A stretch of DNA of 64,000 nucleotides from Prillingera fragicola (Eukaryota; Basidiomycota; Tremellomycetes; Trichosporonales; Trichosporonaceae): positions 1,116,001-1,180,000 of the forward strand of contig BEDY01000006.1 of the NCBI GenBank assembly GCA_002335605.1, given 5' to 3'. The notes under the pieces are model-generated. The model had not been told where the DNA came from, made no database searches, and was given only the letters and a program-made list of their open reading frames with translations. The stretch's first letter is position 1; each line of letters begins with the position of its first letter. Below, piece by piece: positions 11,962 through 22,725 of the stretch. The translations under genes were made by a program, and so were the position numbers.

Positions 11962-13091
11962 GGCGGTGGCCCAACTAAGAGTGGGTTGGAGGCTATGCCG
12001 CGCCGGTGGGAAGGAGGTGGGACGAAAAGTGTAGCTTGTTCTAAAGTTGTTGGAAGTCTGTATGCGGCCAAGGATCTTTCGAAAGTCAAAACAGCCGACC
12101 ACGTGCAGATTAGCGGAGGCAAATGGAAGGTAATCGCTGTAATGTGGATTAGAAAGATTAGGATCAGGAGTAAACAAAGGAGATGACTGGGTCACGGCGA
12201 TCAAAGCGTCTTGCCTGGCCATCACTCTTCTGTGTGGACTCTGCTCATCTATTCACCCGTCCACTATTATTTACACTTCTTGCTCTTCTAGGTCATCTCA
12301 GCTCATGAGCATCTCATTCATACCTGCAAGACAGGGACGACGGTGTAATGAACGTTGATTTCCTCGCTTCAACCGGCTTGACGGCTGGGGAAACACGTTC
12401 CGGGCTCAACTGTAGTACAACTACGCCCCCAGGAGAGCCCCATTCACTGCCAGCATGGAGCTTGGGGTTGAGCCTGGGGCTCCTTGCCGGCCCGGCGCGC
12501 AAGGCTATCTATCTGGGCCATGGTCGACGACTCCCACGGCTTGGAGCTCCAGATCGTCCATTTCTAGCCTGCTCCAGTGAATCCACAGACCCCACATACT
12601 CTTGGCAAGGCCAAACCCGCGGCCAGGTTACGATCAAGCCAGGGCTCCAGATGACTACTTCACGTCTCGCAAGACCAGAGAAGCCAGATCCTGACCTTAA
12701 TCATTCTGAGCCTACAAGTCCAGGACCGTTGGTCTACACTCCATCGTGCTTATCAATGTGGATACCACTCTTTACTGCTCCTATCACTCCGTTGATATCG
12801 CACTGATCGCTACCACCATCATTGACATCTCCGCCACTCAACAGGGCGAGGTCCCAGGCACAGAGCACGTGGAGCTAAGAAAATTTGTTCCCGCCGGCCC
12901 AAGTTGCTCCCGTGTTCTAAAGATTTCTGAGGTAAGTGGAGGTGAGCTGGGTGGCGAAAGAAATGAGTGGAGCTGCAGCTAATGTCACGGATGCCATGCC
13001 TGCATGGTGTAAGATGTCTATGTGTCTAATAATGCGGAATAAATGCTATGCTACAACGAAATGATGGACTCTGCTGCGTGCAGAGAACACT
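11962..13091. other. Intergenic region between RGG gene and GPP
   Basis: The first part is the upstream region of the RGG protein gene. The rest lies downstream of GPP, with AATAAA-like sequence near 13035. The frame at 12348-12806 is open but has no domain or consistent codon use, so no gene is called. Confidence 0.5.
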
Positions 13092-14279
13092 TTACTCCTC
13101 AACGGCCAGCTCGCGGATCTTGTTGGCGTTCGAGCCAAGAGCGCGCTTGAACGCGTCAAGAGTGACGGCAGCCGCAGCGCCCTGCGACATCCTGCGCTCA
13201 CCCGACTTGTCAAAGGCGTCGGGCGATCCGGGGCGCGAGGGGACGGGCGAGCCGACAACAGAGTCGTTGCCGGTGAGCTCGCCGGTGGGGAGGATGGAGC
13301 GGGCCATGCGCTGCATGTCGCCCGAGAACGAGGCGGCGCGCGAAGCGGCGGGGGTGACAAGAGGAGTGGAGTCGGGGGTAGCGCGGGGCTCGGGGCGGCC
13401 AATGGGCTGCTCAATGATGAGCTTGAAGCTGTTGGTGACAGGGTCCCAGGTGGCGGTGACGTGCGAGAGGTCCTCGACGAGGAAGTCGGGGCGCTCGGCC
13501 TCAAGAGCCTCGGCAGAGTGCGAGGTGCAGGTGGCGAGAACGCGGCAGCCAGCAGCCTTGCCGGAGCGGATACCGGTGGGGGCGTCCTCAACAACAAGCG
13601 ACTCGAAGGGCGAGGCGTTGCAGCCCTCGGCGCCGAGGAGGTAAGGGTCGGGGAAGGGCTTTCCGCGCTTGACCGAGTCGGCGGTCACAAAGATGTTGGG
13701 GGTGGTGAGGCCAGCAATGGGGATGGCCTGGCCAGCGTAGAAGTGGGTGGAAGAGGTGCAGATGGCCCACTTCTCCTCGCCGTTACGGAGGTGGCGGTCA
13801 GCCGAGAGGTCGGCAAGGAGCTTGCCAGCTCCAGGGAGGACCTCGATACCAGACTTGCCGGTGCGCTTGCCAATCTCCTCGGCGTTGGTGAGGATGGCAG
13901 TCTCAAAGCGAACGACCTCCTCGGGGAGCTCGGCCTCGGGGATCGAGCACCACTTGCGAAGAGCATCAATGGTGCGCATGCCGTGGGCAGAGTGGAGAAT
14001 GTCCTCGAGGTCGAGGGGGTACTTCTCAGCAAAGAGCTCCCAAGCCTTGACGACAGCGGGCGACGAGTTGATGAGGGTGCCGTCCATGTCAAAGAGAACC
14101 GAGTCGACGTTGATCTCGACAATGTGGGGGTTGTCGATGGGCGTGGAAGTGCCCGACGAGATGGCAGAGTTGCCAATGGCAAACGAGCCACGACGCGAAG
14201 GAGCGGTAGAGTTGGGAGCAGTGCTGGCGGGCGAGGGCATCGCCGACATCTGGAAGGCCTCCTTGGTGAAAACGGACAT
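13092..14279 (-). CDS. GPP1: Glycerol-1/3-phosphate phosphatase-like HAD hydrolase
   Basis: Single-exon gene of 395 aa. It dephosphorylates glycerol phosphate to glycerol, the final step of glycerol synthesis in fungi, judged by similarity to yeast Gpp1/Gpp2. All four HAD motifs are present: DMDGT (motif I, nucleophile and general acid Asp), CTSS (motif II), the Lys of GKPFPDPYL (motif III) and VVEDAPTGI (motif IV). The HGMRT and KAAGCRV segments also match the GPP family. The related 2-deoxyglucose-6-phosphatases remain an alternative. The N-terminus (about 50 residues) is Ser/Thr/Pro-rich. A C-terminal extension of about 110 residues, absent from yeast Gpp1, is also Ser/Pro-rich with several RxxS/SP sites. 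It is divergent from GPD1, which supplies its substrate. Confidence 0.85.
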   Translation of the reverse strand: MSVFTKEAFQMSAMPSPASTAPNSTAPSRRGSFAIGNSAISSGTSTPIDNPHIVEINVDSVLFDMDGTLINSSPAVVKAWELFAEKYPLDLEDILHSAHGMRTIDALRKWCSIPEAELPEEVVRFETAILTNAEEIGKRTGKSGIEVLPGAGKLLADLSADRHLRNGEEKWAICTSSTHFYAGQAIPIAGLTTPNIFVTADSVKRGKPFPDPYLLGAEGCNASPFESLVVEDAPTGIRSGKAAGCRVLATCTSHSAEALEAERPDFLVEDLSHVTATWDPVTNSFKLIIEQPIGRPEPRATPDSTPLVTPAASRAASFSGDMQRMARSILPTGELTGNDSVVGSPVPSRPGSPDAFDKSGERRMSQGAAAAVTLDAFKRALGSNANKIRELAVEE

Positions 14280-15573
14280 GTTGGATAAGGGTAGTGGTTG
14301 GGGTAAAGGTGTAGAGCGAGTGGCGAGGTGATAAATGTCTCAAAGGAGAGTGGTTGTGCAGTGCACTTTTATGTGATTGTTTGTTGGTGGAGAGAAGGTT
14401 GACAAAGTTCTACCTAACGACATTTAATCGGCTTAAGTAGAATGACGCTCAAAGATGCAAGCGGATCAAGCGGACCTTCCTGCAGCCCCACCCGACCGGC
14501 CGAGATGCACTACGTTGGTAGCGTTGCGCGATAAAGCTACCATCGGGCGGGCTCGCCGGTCCGGCACCACCCCGAATGTTCCCACAAACGTGTCGTGCCA
14601 TAACCCTGTTTCGCGTTGACGCGTCAAGGTCCCACGGCACGTCCTGGGAGAGATGCAACTGAAAACTTGATGCAAGACCCGCGCAAGAGATCGCGCGCAG
14701 AATGACCGACCGCGTAGCCACCCTCGGAGATGAGATTGGCCCGCCCCAAAGTGCCCGAACTGCACTTATGACGTCGATGGCGTTAGATTGCAGAGCATGA
14801 TTGCGTCTCGGCGTCCAGCCCGAGCAACATGTCAGATTTTAGACTGTGGGCAATGTACCGGTGACAGTACTGAAGTTCCCAGGGTAGATCTTGGTGGTTA
14901 CAGAGCGGTGTATCTCGATGAGATAAGCCCGGCGATCCGGCAGAATCAATCACCTGTCCCACGCCGAGGGAGACAAGCAGTGCTTGAACCTTCCCTGGCA
15001 ACCCTTCGGTATGAACTGCTCTAGGGGTTAGATAAATCGCGCATGCCAGATTCAAGCGCTGTGATTGCGTGCAGATTGTGCCGCTGCACCAAAACCAGTA
15101 TTAGGAGAATTTGGCAAAGTTTTTTTTGGTGGAAAGAGGGTCACTAGGCATGTGACCATCCAGGGACAGACATGTGCTCGTCCCTGACACTCCGTTGCCG
15201 CCGGGAGGATTGATTGCACAGATTCTCATCTCATCACCATTCCGGAGGCCGTCCGGTGCGCAAGATACGGCCGGGCCACGTCACAGCAGGCATCGCGCAG
15301 CACGCTAGAGATACTGGAGGCAGGTAGTAGGTCCACGCCCAAGAACCTTCGGCTTAACACGATTGTGTTCCGGACGCGGCGGTAGTGGTGTAGAATTTAC
15401 AGCACACCACCACTGTCATTTAAAAGAGTGGGACTTGTCGCTCTTGCCACCCCAGCATTCCCCATCTACCAACTTTACGACCAACACCTTCACACTCGTT
15501 TGCATTAATTGCATACTTTGGTACACATACTCCTTTGCACACATACCGCACATCACACATACACCTCATCACC
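14280..15573. promoter_or_regulatory. Shared divergent promoter region of GPP and GPD1
   Basis: The two starts are 1.3 kb apart on opposite strands. The GPD1 side has a TTTAAAA element around 15418-15425 and a long pyrimidine/ACA-rich leader. A stress-type AGGGG pentamer occurs near 15023. No open frame in between is credible. Co-regulation by osmotic stress is inferred from pathway logic only. Confidence 0.45.
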
Positions 15574-16791
15574 ATGTCGACTGCCTCCACCGCCCCTTCG
15601 TCGCCCGATCTTCACCCCATGTTCCAGGAGATGAACGTTGCTTCGGGCGTTACCACTCCCGGAGAGATGTCTCTTCCTCCTTCGCCTCTGCCTAGTGGCA
15701 AGCACAAGATTGCTGTCATCGGCTCTGGCTCGTGGGGTACTGCGCTCGCCAAGATCGCTGCCGAGAACGCATGGCGCCACAGGGACCAGTTCCACGCTGA
15801 AGTCCGCATGTGGGTTCGCGAGAAGCAGGTAAGTCGGACATGTCACCTTGGTGACTCGCAAGATTCTTATACTTACTCTTCCCAGGTCAACGGCCAGAAG
15901 CTCACCCACGTCATCAACAAGTCGCACATGAACTCTCGCTACCTTCCGGACGTCGCTCTCCCTCACAACCTCGTCGCCACCCCCCGTCTGGTTGACGTCG
16001 TCAAGGACGCGACCTTGATTATCATTGTCACCCCCCACCAGTTCCTCCACACCGTGATCGCCGACCTCAAGCGTACTCCTGGCTCCATTACCACCGGCGC
16101 CCGTGCCGTTTCGGCCATTAAGGGTGTCGAGGTCGAGGGCACCGAAATCACCACCTTTGCTTCGCTCATCCAGGAGCAGCTCGGTGTTCCTTGCTCAGCT
16201 CTTTCCGGCGCCAACATTGCCCTTGAGGTTGCCCAGGGCCAGTTCTGCGAGACCACCATTGGCACTCCTTCGCAGGAGGACGCTGCTCTCTGGAACCGTG
16301 TTTTCGACGCCCCCTCGTTCCGCGTCAACTGTGTCGAGGACGTCAACGGTGTCTCGCTCAGTGGCGCTCTCAAGAACGTTGTGGCCCTCGCCGCCGGCAT
16401 GGTCGACGGTCTCCGCCTGGGCGGCAACACCAAGGCTGCTATTCTCCGCATCGGCCTCCACGAGATGACGCAGTTCACCCTCGAGTTCTTCACGGGAGTC
16501 CGCGCCGACACCTTTTCTGGCGAGTCAGCGGGTATTGCCGACCTCATCACCACCTGCTACGGTGGCCGCAACCGCAAGTGCGCCGAGGAGTTTGTCAAGT
16601 CTGGCCAGGACTTTGAGGCCATTGAGCGCCGTCTCCTCAACGGCCAAAAGCTCCAGGGCACGGCCACTGCCGAGGAGGTCAACACCTTCCTCAAGGCCCG
16701 TGGCCGCGTCGAGGCCTACCCTCTCTTTGAGAAGGTCTACAAGATTGCTTTCCAGGGCATGCCCCCCGCCGAGCTCGTCAAGGGCCTCTAA
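15574..16791 (+). CDS. GPD1: NAD+-dependent glycerol-3-phosphate dehydrogenase
   Basis: Reduces dihydroxyacetone phosphate to glycerol-3-phosphate with NADH, in the cytosol, feeding glycerol and glycerolipid synthesis. Exons 15574-15828 and 15886-16791 (57-nt intron) give 386 aa, close to yeast Gpd1 (391). The dinucleotide-binding motif GSGSWGTALAKI follows a 45-residue Ser/Pro-rich N-terminus. ALSGANIALEVA and the catalytic block GALKNVVALAAGMVDGL with its Lys are intact, followed by GGNTKAAILRIG and TCYGGRNRK. The intron has a multiple-of-three length and no in-frame stop, so a retained form would add 19 residues. The ATG at 15574 is chosen because it has the context ACCATGT and begins the conserved-length protein. 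Divergent from the GPP phosphatase. Confidence 0.95.
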   Translation: MSTASTAPSSPDLHPMFQEMNVASGVTTPGEMSLPPSPLPSGKHKIAVIGSGSWGTALAKIAAENAWRHRDQFHAEVRMWVREKQVSRTCHLGDSQDSYTYSSQVNGQKLTHVINKSHMNSRYLPDVALPHNLVATPRLVDVVKDATLIIIVTPHQFLHTVIADLKRTPGSITTGARAVSAIKGVEVEGTEITTFASLIQEQLGVPCSALSGANIALEVAQGQFCETTIGTPSQEDAALWNRVFDAPSFRVNCVEDVNGVSLSGALKNVVALAAGMVDGLRLGGNTKAAILRIGLHEMTQFTLEFFTGVRADTFSGESAGIADLITTCYGGRNRKCAEEFVKSGQDFEAIERRLLNGQKLQGTATAEEVNTFLKARGRVEAYPLFEKVYKIAFQGMPPAELVKGL

Positions 16792-18299
16792 TCTGCTAGG
16801 CTAGTGCAGCGCGCAGACGAGGATTCCCTTTCACTTTGTACACACACATACCACAGCAACTATTCCATGTAGCTCATAGATATCCGCCAGCGACCAGCAG
16901 CGGATCCGCGGTGCAGGTTCACCGCGCATTTAGATTCAATAGAGTGGCGACCACTGTCGTCTTTCATGCACCCCAGCATTGCATCTTGCCAAGTCGCCTC
17001 TGCTCCACTCATCTCCGGTCCGGCGTGGTCATCCCATGGAGCAGCAGGGAAGCGCACTAAGATAACCCAGGAGCCTAGCGTATCCCCCTGGCAAACATCG
17101 GCAACATGCCACGTCCTCCTGACGACGAACCCTGGCCATGAAGTGGCCGGTAAGATTAAAACCAACATGACCGAGCACCCCAAATTCCAACCACTGTTTC
17201 CAACCCCTGGTCGGCGTATCTCTGGACCCTGGCACTTTGCTATCTCGTTTGCGCGATTTAGATAAACCCCACAGATATGACATGCAAAAGGGGGAGGAGA
17301 AACAGTGACACGACCTGGTCGTCGTGATCACGAGCGGTTGGGAATATGAGTTGAGTTTAATTCATGCCACAAGTCTTCAGTTTCGGTTAGCGTATTCACG
17401 TGAGCTTGGGCATGTGCACACTCCTGCCGCTCCCTAGCCGACACGTGGAGCGCTAAATTGCGTTTGGCATTAGTCTAGCGTTGCACAAGACGTCACAGAT
17501 CGTGCACTGCCGGGACCGGCCGGAGCTCGGCGCCCGGCGGCGTGCGGCGGAGCACTCATACGACAAGGTGGGCATGCCGAGGGTAGTGGTGGTGCGGAGG
17601 TGCGGCGGCGTGTTACAGTACAGACATCTCCGTATCTCCGTCGCTACCCTGGCTTCTCCTCGGCGGTGCCGTTGGCAACCGCGCCGAAGCACAGCTTAGC
17701 TCGCTGCGCTGCATTGTGTCGTCCAATGGACTGTCGTGACCGGTTACGTCCACCGAGAGCACTGGGTACTTCTTTGCCCTGCATAGAAAATCGGGGGTGC
17801 GTGGCTTTGGAGAAATCCTGATCGACGCGACGCGCGCCGCGTCGTCGAGATAGGCGCAAAATTGGAAGTTTTACCGCCCAAGTCTCACCCTGCTGTGATA
17901 AGCGGCTGTGGGCTACTCGGCGGCATGGCGCCAAGTTTGTCCGGCGATGAGGGGTTGTGTGTTGGCGTCGTTGGCTCCGATAGCCCCACTCCACCCCGCT
18001 GGATGTACCCCGTTGGCGGGCCGCTAGTGAGCGAGCTGCACGTTAGAAAAGCGTTAGTGTAGCTACGCGCGAGGCGTACGCCAATGCATGTCCGTCTGCA
18101 AAAATGATGCTACAAAGATTGAGTCTGATGTTTACCACGCACTTGGGTGCAGCTTGCTGAGCACTCCTGAAACGCACACCAGGGGCTGTGCGGTGGCGCC
18201 GTCGCCGCCACTGTCGTCGGCGGCGCGGAACTCCGCTCCTGAAACGGCCACGTAGGTTGCGCTGCCGCGTCGCGATCCAACACTGCCATGGCGCGGGTT
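16792..18299. other. Intergenic region between GPD1 and the Ser-rich gene
   Basis: The two flanking genes converge here. The stretch is GC-rich with many short open frames on both strands but none with domains, splice-joinable partners or a leader. Nothing further was recognised. Confidence 0.5.
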
Positions 18300-21200
18300 C
18301 TACTCTCCGTTCAAGTGTTTGCGGAAGCGCTCACTGACGCTCGCACGAGCGCGAGCACCTTCGGCTGCTCCAAATGTCCCCATGCGAGCAACTTCGGCGC
18401 CGCCTCGTTGCGGGTCGGGGCTGGTTGGCTCAGAGTAGTTGGTGTCGGCGCTCATCACAGACTCGCGGTACGGCGAGCCGCCGTGGGCTGGCGAACTGTG
18501 GATAGCGCCGCCGCTCGCGTCGCTGCCAGACAGGTTACGGGAGTGAGTGCGCTGGAGCAGAGCCGTGGCGGTCTGAGGGAGCGAGGGCGTGCTGAAAACG
18601 GGCGACGAAGACGTCGCAGTCGTTGCCTCGGCGTGGGGAGCGGGGAGGAACGAGTTGGGGCGCACAGTGTGCGTGGACGCGATCGACGTCTGCTTCCGCA
18701 GGCTGTGGTTCTCGGTAACAACGGGCGACGGCGGCGCCGGTTGACGAGGCGAATCGGCGACACGCGGGGAGCCTTGGATCGTGGCCAGGGGCGACTGCGA
18801 AGCGAGACCGTGGCCAGAGACGTTGGGCGAGCTCTGGTGGCTTGCAACCTTGGGTGGGGACTGTTCTATCGGGTCAAGCACACGCGGTGGCGCGTCGAAC
18901 CTGGCGGGGTCGGCCCGGCTAGAGGTTGCTGACGTGCCAGAGTCGTATCGCAGAGCTCCAGCGTCTCGGAGAGACGAGGACCGATCATGGCGCGGCAACT
19001 CACGGCTGTATCGCATGAGGGGCGAGTGCATGACCGCAGAGGACGACATGGATGGGCTGTGCTTGGCCGAAGGCGTGATCAAGTCTCGCGGCGAGTCGAC
19101 ATTTTGCGAGTAGCCGCGGCGATGCTCAATGCTGTCGCGCTTGGGCGCTGCAGGCGTAGTCGAGCTGGATGTGCCGCGGGCAATGAGAAGTGCCTCTGTG
19201 AGGTCTCGCACTGCCTGGTCAGAGGCACGGCCAGCCTCACGCAAAGTGACCGCCAGGCGAGGAAGACGATCGCGCACGGTACCTGCGCCGGCGTTGTCGT
19301 CGACCTCGACGTCTATAGCCAGCTCGGAGGCTATGGCTGCCGCGGCACGAACACCGGCATTGGCGCGCTCCGCGACACTGGCGGCGGCGGTAAGCTTGGC
19401 AACCAACGCGGGGTCGGTGTCGCCCCTGCGAGTCTCAAGCACACGTGCAGCGTCTACTAGGTTGCGTCCGTGGTCCGTGACGACACTGGGGTCGGTACTG
19501 CTGCCAACGGAACGGCTCAGGCTGGACTGACTACGGCGCAATCGGGGCTCGGTCGCGGCGCCAGTGATAGACCCGGATGCACGACTCGTGCGGCCCGTAA
19601 GAGGACTATCGGCGACTGACGACTCCTCCATAGAGTCGGTGCGGCGACGAATGGGCGGTGCCGTGCGCGGTGTTGTGACAAAACTGTCGCGAACATTACC
19701 CATGGACGTCTGTGGCCGTGCGCCGAGGCGCGAAGCGCCAGCAGGCGCCCCGGAGAGTCGAGACGCAGGTCTCGTGCTGACTGTGCTGCCATTGTCGTCC
19801 AACCTGGAAGACGACCAGCCAGCAAGCATCTCGCGCTCGCCGTATCGCGACATCCGCGCATCGCCCATGGCCGAAGACGCACGGTCCTCCTCCCAGCGCC
19901 TGTTGTGCTGGTTGCGCGTCTCCTCGAGGCGCCGAATCATCTCCATCGGGTCCTTGCGCACCAAGCCAGTGTCCCGAGTGCCAACAGTAGACACAGAGTC
20001 GCTCGGCGTGAGGCCAATGCGAGATGCGGCACTAAAGTCGCGCGACCCGCGAGCCATGTGGTCCCTATCAGCAAGGAGCGCGCTGAGGCGCTGGCTGCTC
20101 TCGCTATAGTTGCTAAGACGGTTCGACGGCGGCGTGTACACGCTGCTAGTCGAGCTATAGCGGTTGTGGTCGCCAGAAAACTCCACTACGCTCTCTGGCC
20201 GGGCACGCACCGGGAGATCACGTCGACGTCCGACTGGCGAGTTGAACTGGTCAAAGTCCTGGCGAGACTGAGATCTAGGCGGCAAGCCCGACGTAGACAT
20301 GCGGCTCCATCGTGTCGCGTCGCGGTGCTCTAGAACACTCTGAGACCTGGGAGGAGGGTGATCGATGATGCCCGACGGCCTGGCGGTGGCGTACGACACA
20401 CCAGACCTGTTGTCAAAGTCTCGGCTGTCTCGCGGCCTCGGCGGGGGTGCGGGTGACCGCGGCGAGTCGTTGAGATCGATGTGTGCGCGAAAAGCAGCCT
20501 CCGAGTCAGCTTTGGGCGACGGCGTAAACTTTACTGTCAGCGAAGTCACCCGTTTCACTCACCAATCGGCCATTCTGATTCTGAAACTCAAAGGGAATCG
20601 GATTCCGCATTCGGCTGTGCACTCGGCTGCCGGACCCACTGCTTCGTTCATGGTTGTCATAGTCGCTGCTGGTGCGGCGGATGCGGTCACCGTTAGCCTC
20701 TCGTCCGGGTGACAGGGGAGTGCGAGAAGAAATGCTGTCACGGTTGGCTGCGAATCTTCGCAGTGGCGTTGCTCGTGCCGGTGTGCTAGCTTCCGAGCCT
20801 CCCATTCGCTGAGATGAGCGGCGAGCAAGCTTGACTTCTGCTTCCCGGATGCGGTCATCCAGAGTCGATTCGTCGCGCTGATGCAGCTCTTCGACCTCTT
20901 CATCGACCGGCTCAACACCGGGAGCGCTGTCGCGGCGAGCCGCTGTGCGCCGTGAGAAGCGGCGTTCAAGGGGACTCGCTGACGGGCTTGCTGACGACGG
21001 TGGCTGCCTGCTGAAAAAGCGCTCCTGCAACCCAGATGGCGAAGCTACACCGACAGGCGAAACCAAGGGCGAATCATGCAGGCTGTAGCGGTTCGAGTTG
21101 CGGCTGGCTGTCCGTCCGCCGTTAAGACTCATGTTGCTGAGCTCGCGACTAAGCTCGATGGACGTGTGGCGAGGGGTCGTGGTTGATCCGCTTGGTATCC

Positions 21201-21977
21201 GCTCAGAGGCTCGAGAAGAGGCACGTCCGAGCACACCTTTAGGGCTGCGAGACGAGTCGATACTGAGGGAGCCGACCGAGGCAGATGACTGGATAGAGTT
21301 CATCCTGTGAACTGAGCCTCCTCGTCGATGGGCGCCAGGGGAATCGTACTGCGGCGTTAGCTCCACACACAAGAGTCCATGCCACCTACCCCTGATCCAA
21401 TGCCCGAGCCGTACGAGTTCCTAACCTCGTCTCCGTCGGTGTTTGACGAGTATTCTGACGCCCTATCGCGTCCGCTATCGTTGGACACGTGGTTGTGAGA
21501 GCGGCCATTGGCAACGTCGTCGCGGTCATACGAGTAGCCCTCGTCCGTAATGCTAACGGCTGTGCGCTGGGTATTACTGTCTCGCCCAGCCTTTATCCAG
21601 TCTTTGAAATCTATGCGGACTGGGCCGAGTCCAACGGCTCCTGCGCCGCCGAGACCCAGCCCGCCGCTTTGCAAACGGTCAATGTTGGGAGACGTCGTGG
21701 TGTGGTTCATTGGCGATCCAGAGCGAGTCGAGCTCGGAGAATTCAGATATGTAGGCGAGGGCCGTTCATGGCGAGATAGATAAATTGGGTCGCGAGACTT
21801 TTCTGGCGGCGTAGTGTTGTATGAGCTGCTCGAATACGACGTGTTGAAATCGGCAAGTGGAGGGTGCTGAGTGATAGGGGAAGGAGCTGCAGAGCTGTAC
21901 GACGTGCCTGCCGATATGGACGGCCTGGATGGATGGCGGCGTGGTATAGGTGGAGGCCGCTGAGGAGGCGTTGCCAT
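18300..21977 (-). CDS. Large Ser/Arg-rich protein of unknown function
   Basis: Three exons (21390-21977, 20563-21348, 18300-20498; introns of 41 and 64 nt) give 1190 aa. The second junction was set by frame (NQNGRL joined to AAFRAHIDL) with acceptor CTCGGAG, just after a GCTGAC branch site; it is the less certain one. Most of the protein is disordered, with many RxxS and SP sites. The N-terminus is Pro-rich (PPQRPPPIPRR). Three more ordered parts are visible: a charged helix near residues 400-425 (DEEVEELHQRDE, DDRIREAEVKL), a helix with RKDPMEMIRRLEETRNQH, and an Ala-rich helical region near residues 830-930 (LVDAARVLETRR, ASVAERANAGVRAAAAIASELA). No catalytic motif or membrane segment is present. 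A kinase-regulated scaffold is possible; I do not recognise the family. Confidence 0.7.
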
Positions 21978-22725
21978 CACGCAGGGGTTGAGAGAAGAGT
22001 GCGAAGCCCCTTTGGCACGCGAGGAAGGTGGGAAGAGATGTTTGCAAGAAGAGAGAGTGAGTGGTGCCTAGACCAGCTAGAGACGCGCGGCAAGAATGCG
22101 GTGTGTGTTGGATGTCATGAATGCTGGCGAGGATGATGAATAGGATGGATGAAAAGATGGATGATGAGCAGAAAGCAGCAAGGTTTGGTGGTGGAGAAGG
22201 AAGGAAGTGATCAATGTTGTCGACGCGCGCGGCAGCGGGGGTGAGCAGCAACCGCGCTGCCCCGCGCCTTCCCCCTACCGCCCAGCATAGGACGGCGGCT
22301 GATTGCCACGTGGGGAGGAAGGCGGAAACTGCCGGAACGAGCAGCCAGCGACCATGTGGTTTTCTTACATAATCAAACGACGCGTTCACGTGTAGGATTG
22401 GATCCGCAGTGGCTTGGCCGCCCGGCTGGCCGGCTGCGGGGCGCTGCGCACGAGCCGGTGGCCGTGAGGGGCGCACCCAGGCAGCCCAGCCAGGGTGACG
22501 CGAGCCAGGCAGCACCGCCAACGGGAGCACCCACCCAGGCGCTAGCGGCCAGCGCGACCGGCAGCAGCCACACGCAGCCAACGAACGCCATTCAACCACC
22601 ATCCACCATCATTCACCCCCTGCACGACTCGTCATCCCACCCATCACCCATCAGTCCTTGCATCCTCCTTCTCTCATACAGCCAAAGGTCATCTACATCC
22701 CTTCTCTCTCCCTCCGCCGGCAACC
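21978..22725. promoter_or_regulatory. Divergent promoter region, Ser-rich gene and STE7
   Basis: About 750 bases separate the two start codons. The STE7 side has a long leader rich in CATCC and CACC motifs, typical of fungal 5' untranslated sequence. No other gene is supported. Confidence 0.4.

Noticed and set aside
12348..12806. 152-codon plus-strand frame between the RGG gene and GPP
   Set aside because: No domain, unusual codon choice for this genome and no promoter-like leader.
13461..14288. 275-codon plus-strand frame opposite GPP
   Set aside because: Antisense shadow of the HAD phosphatase: Glu/Val/Gly-rich composition and no domain.
20533..20562. 29-nt intron in the Ser-rich gene using the acceptor CTGACAG
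   Set aside because: This splice would create an immediate TAA in frame. The 64-nt version ending CTCGGAG keeps the frame open.
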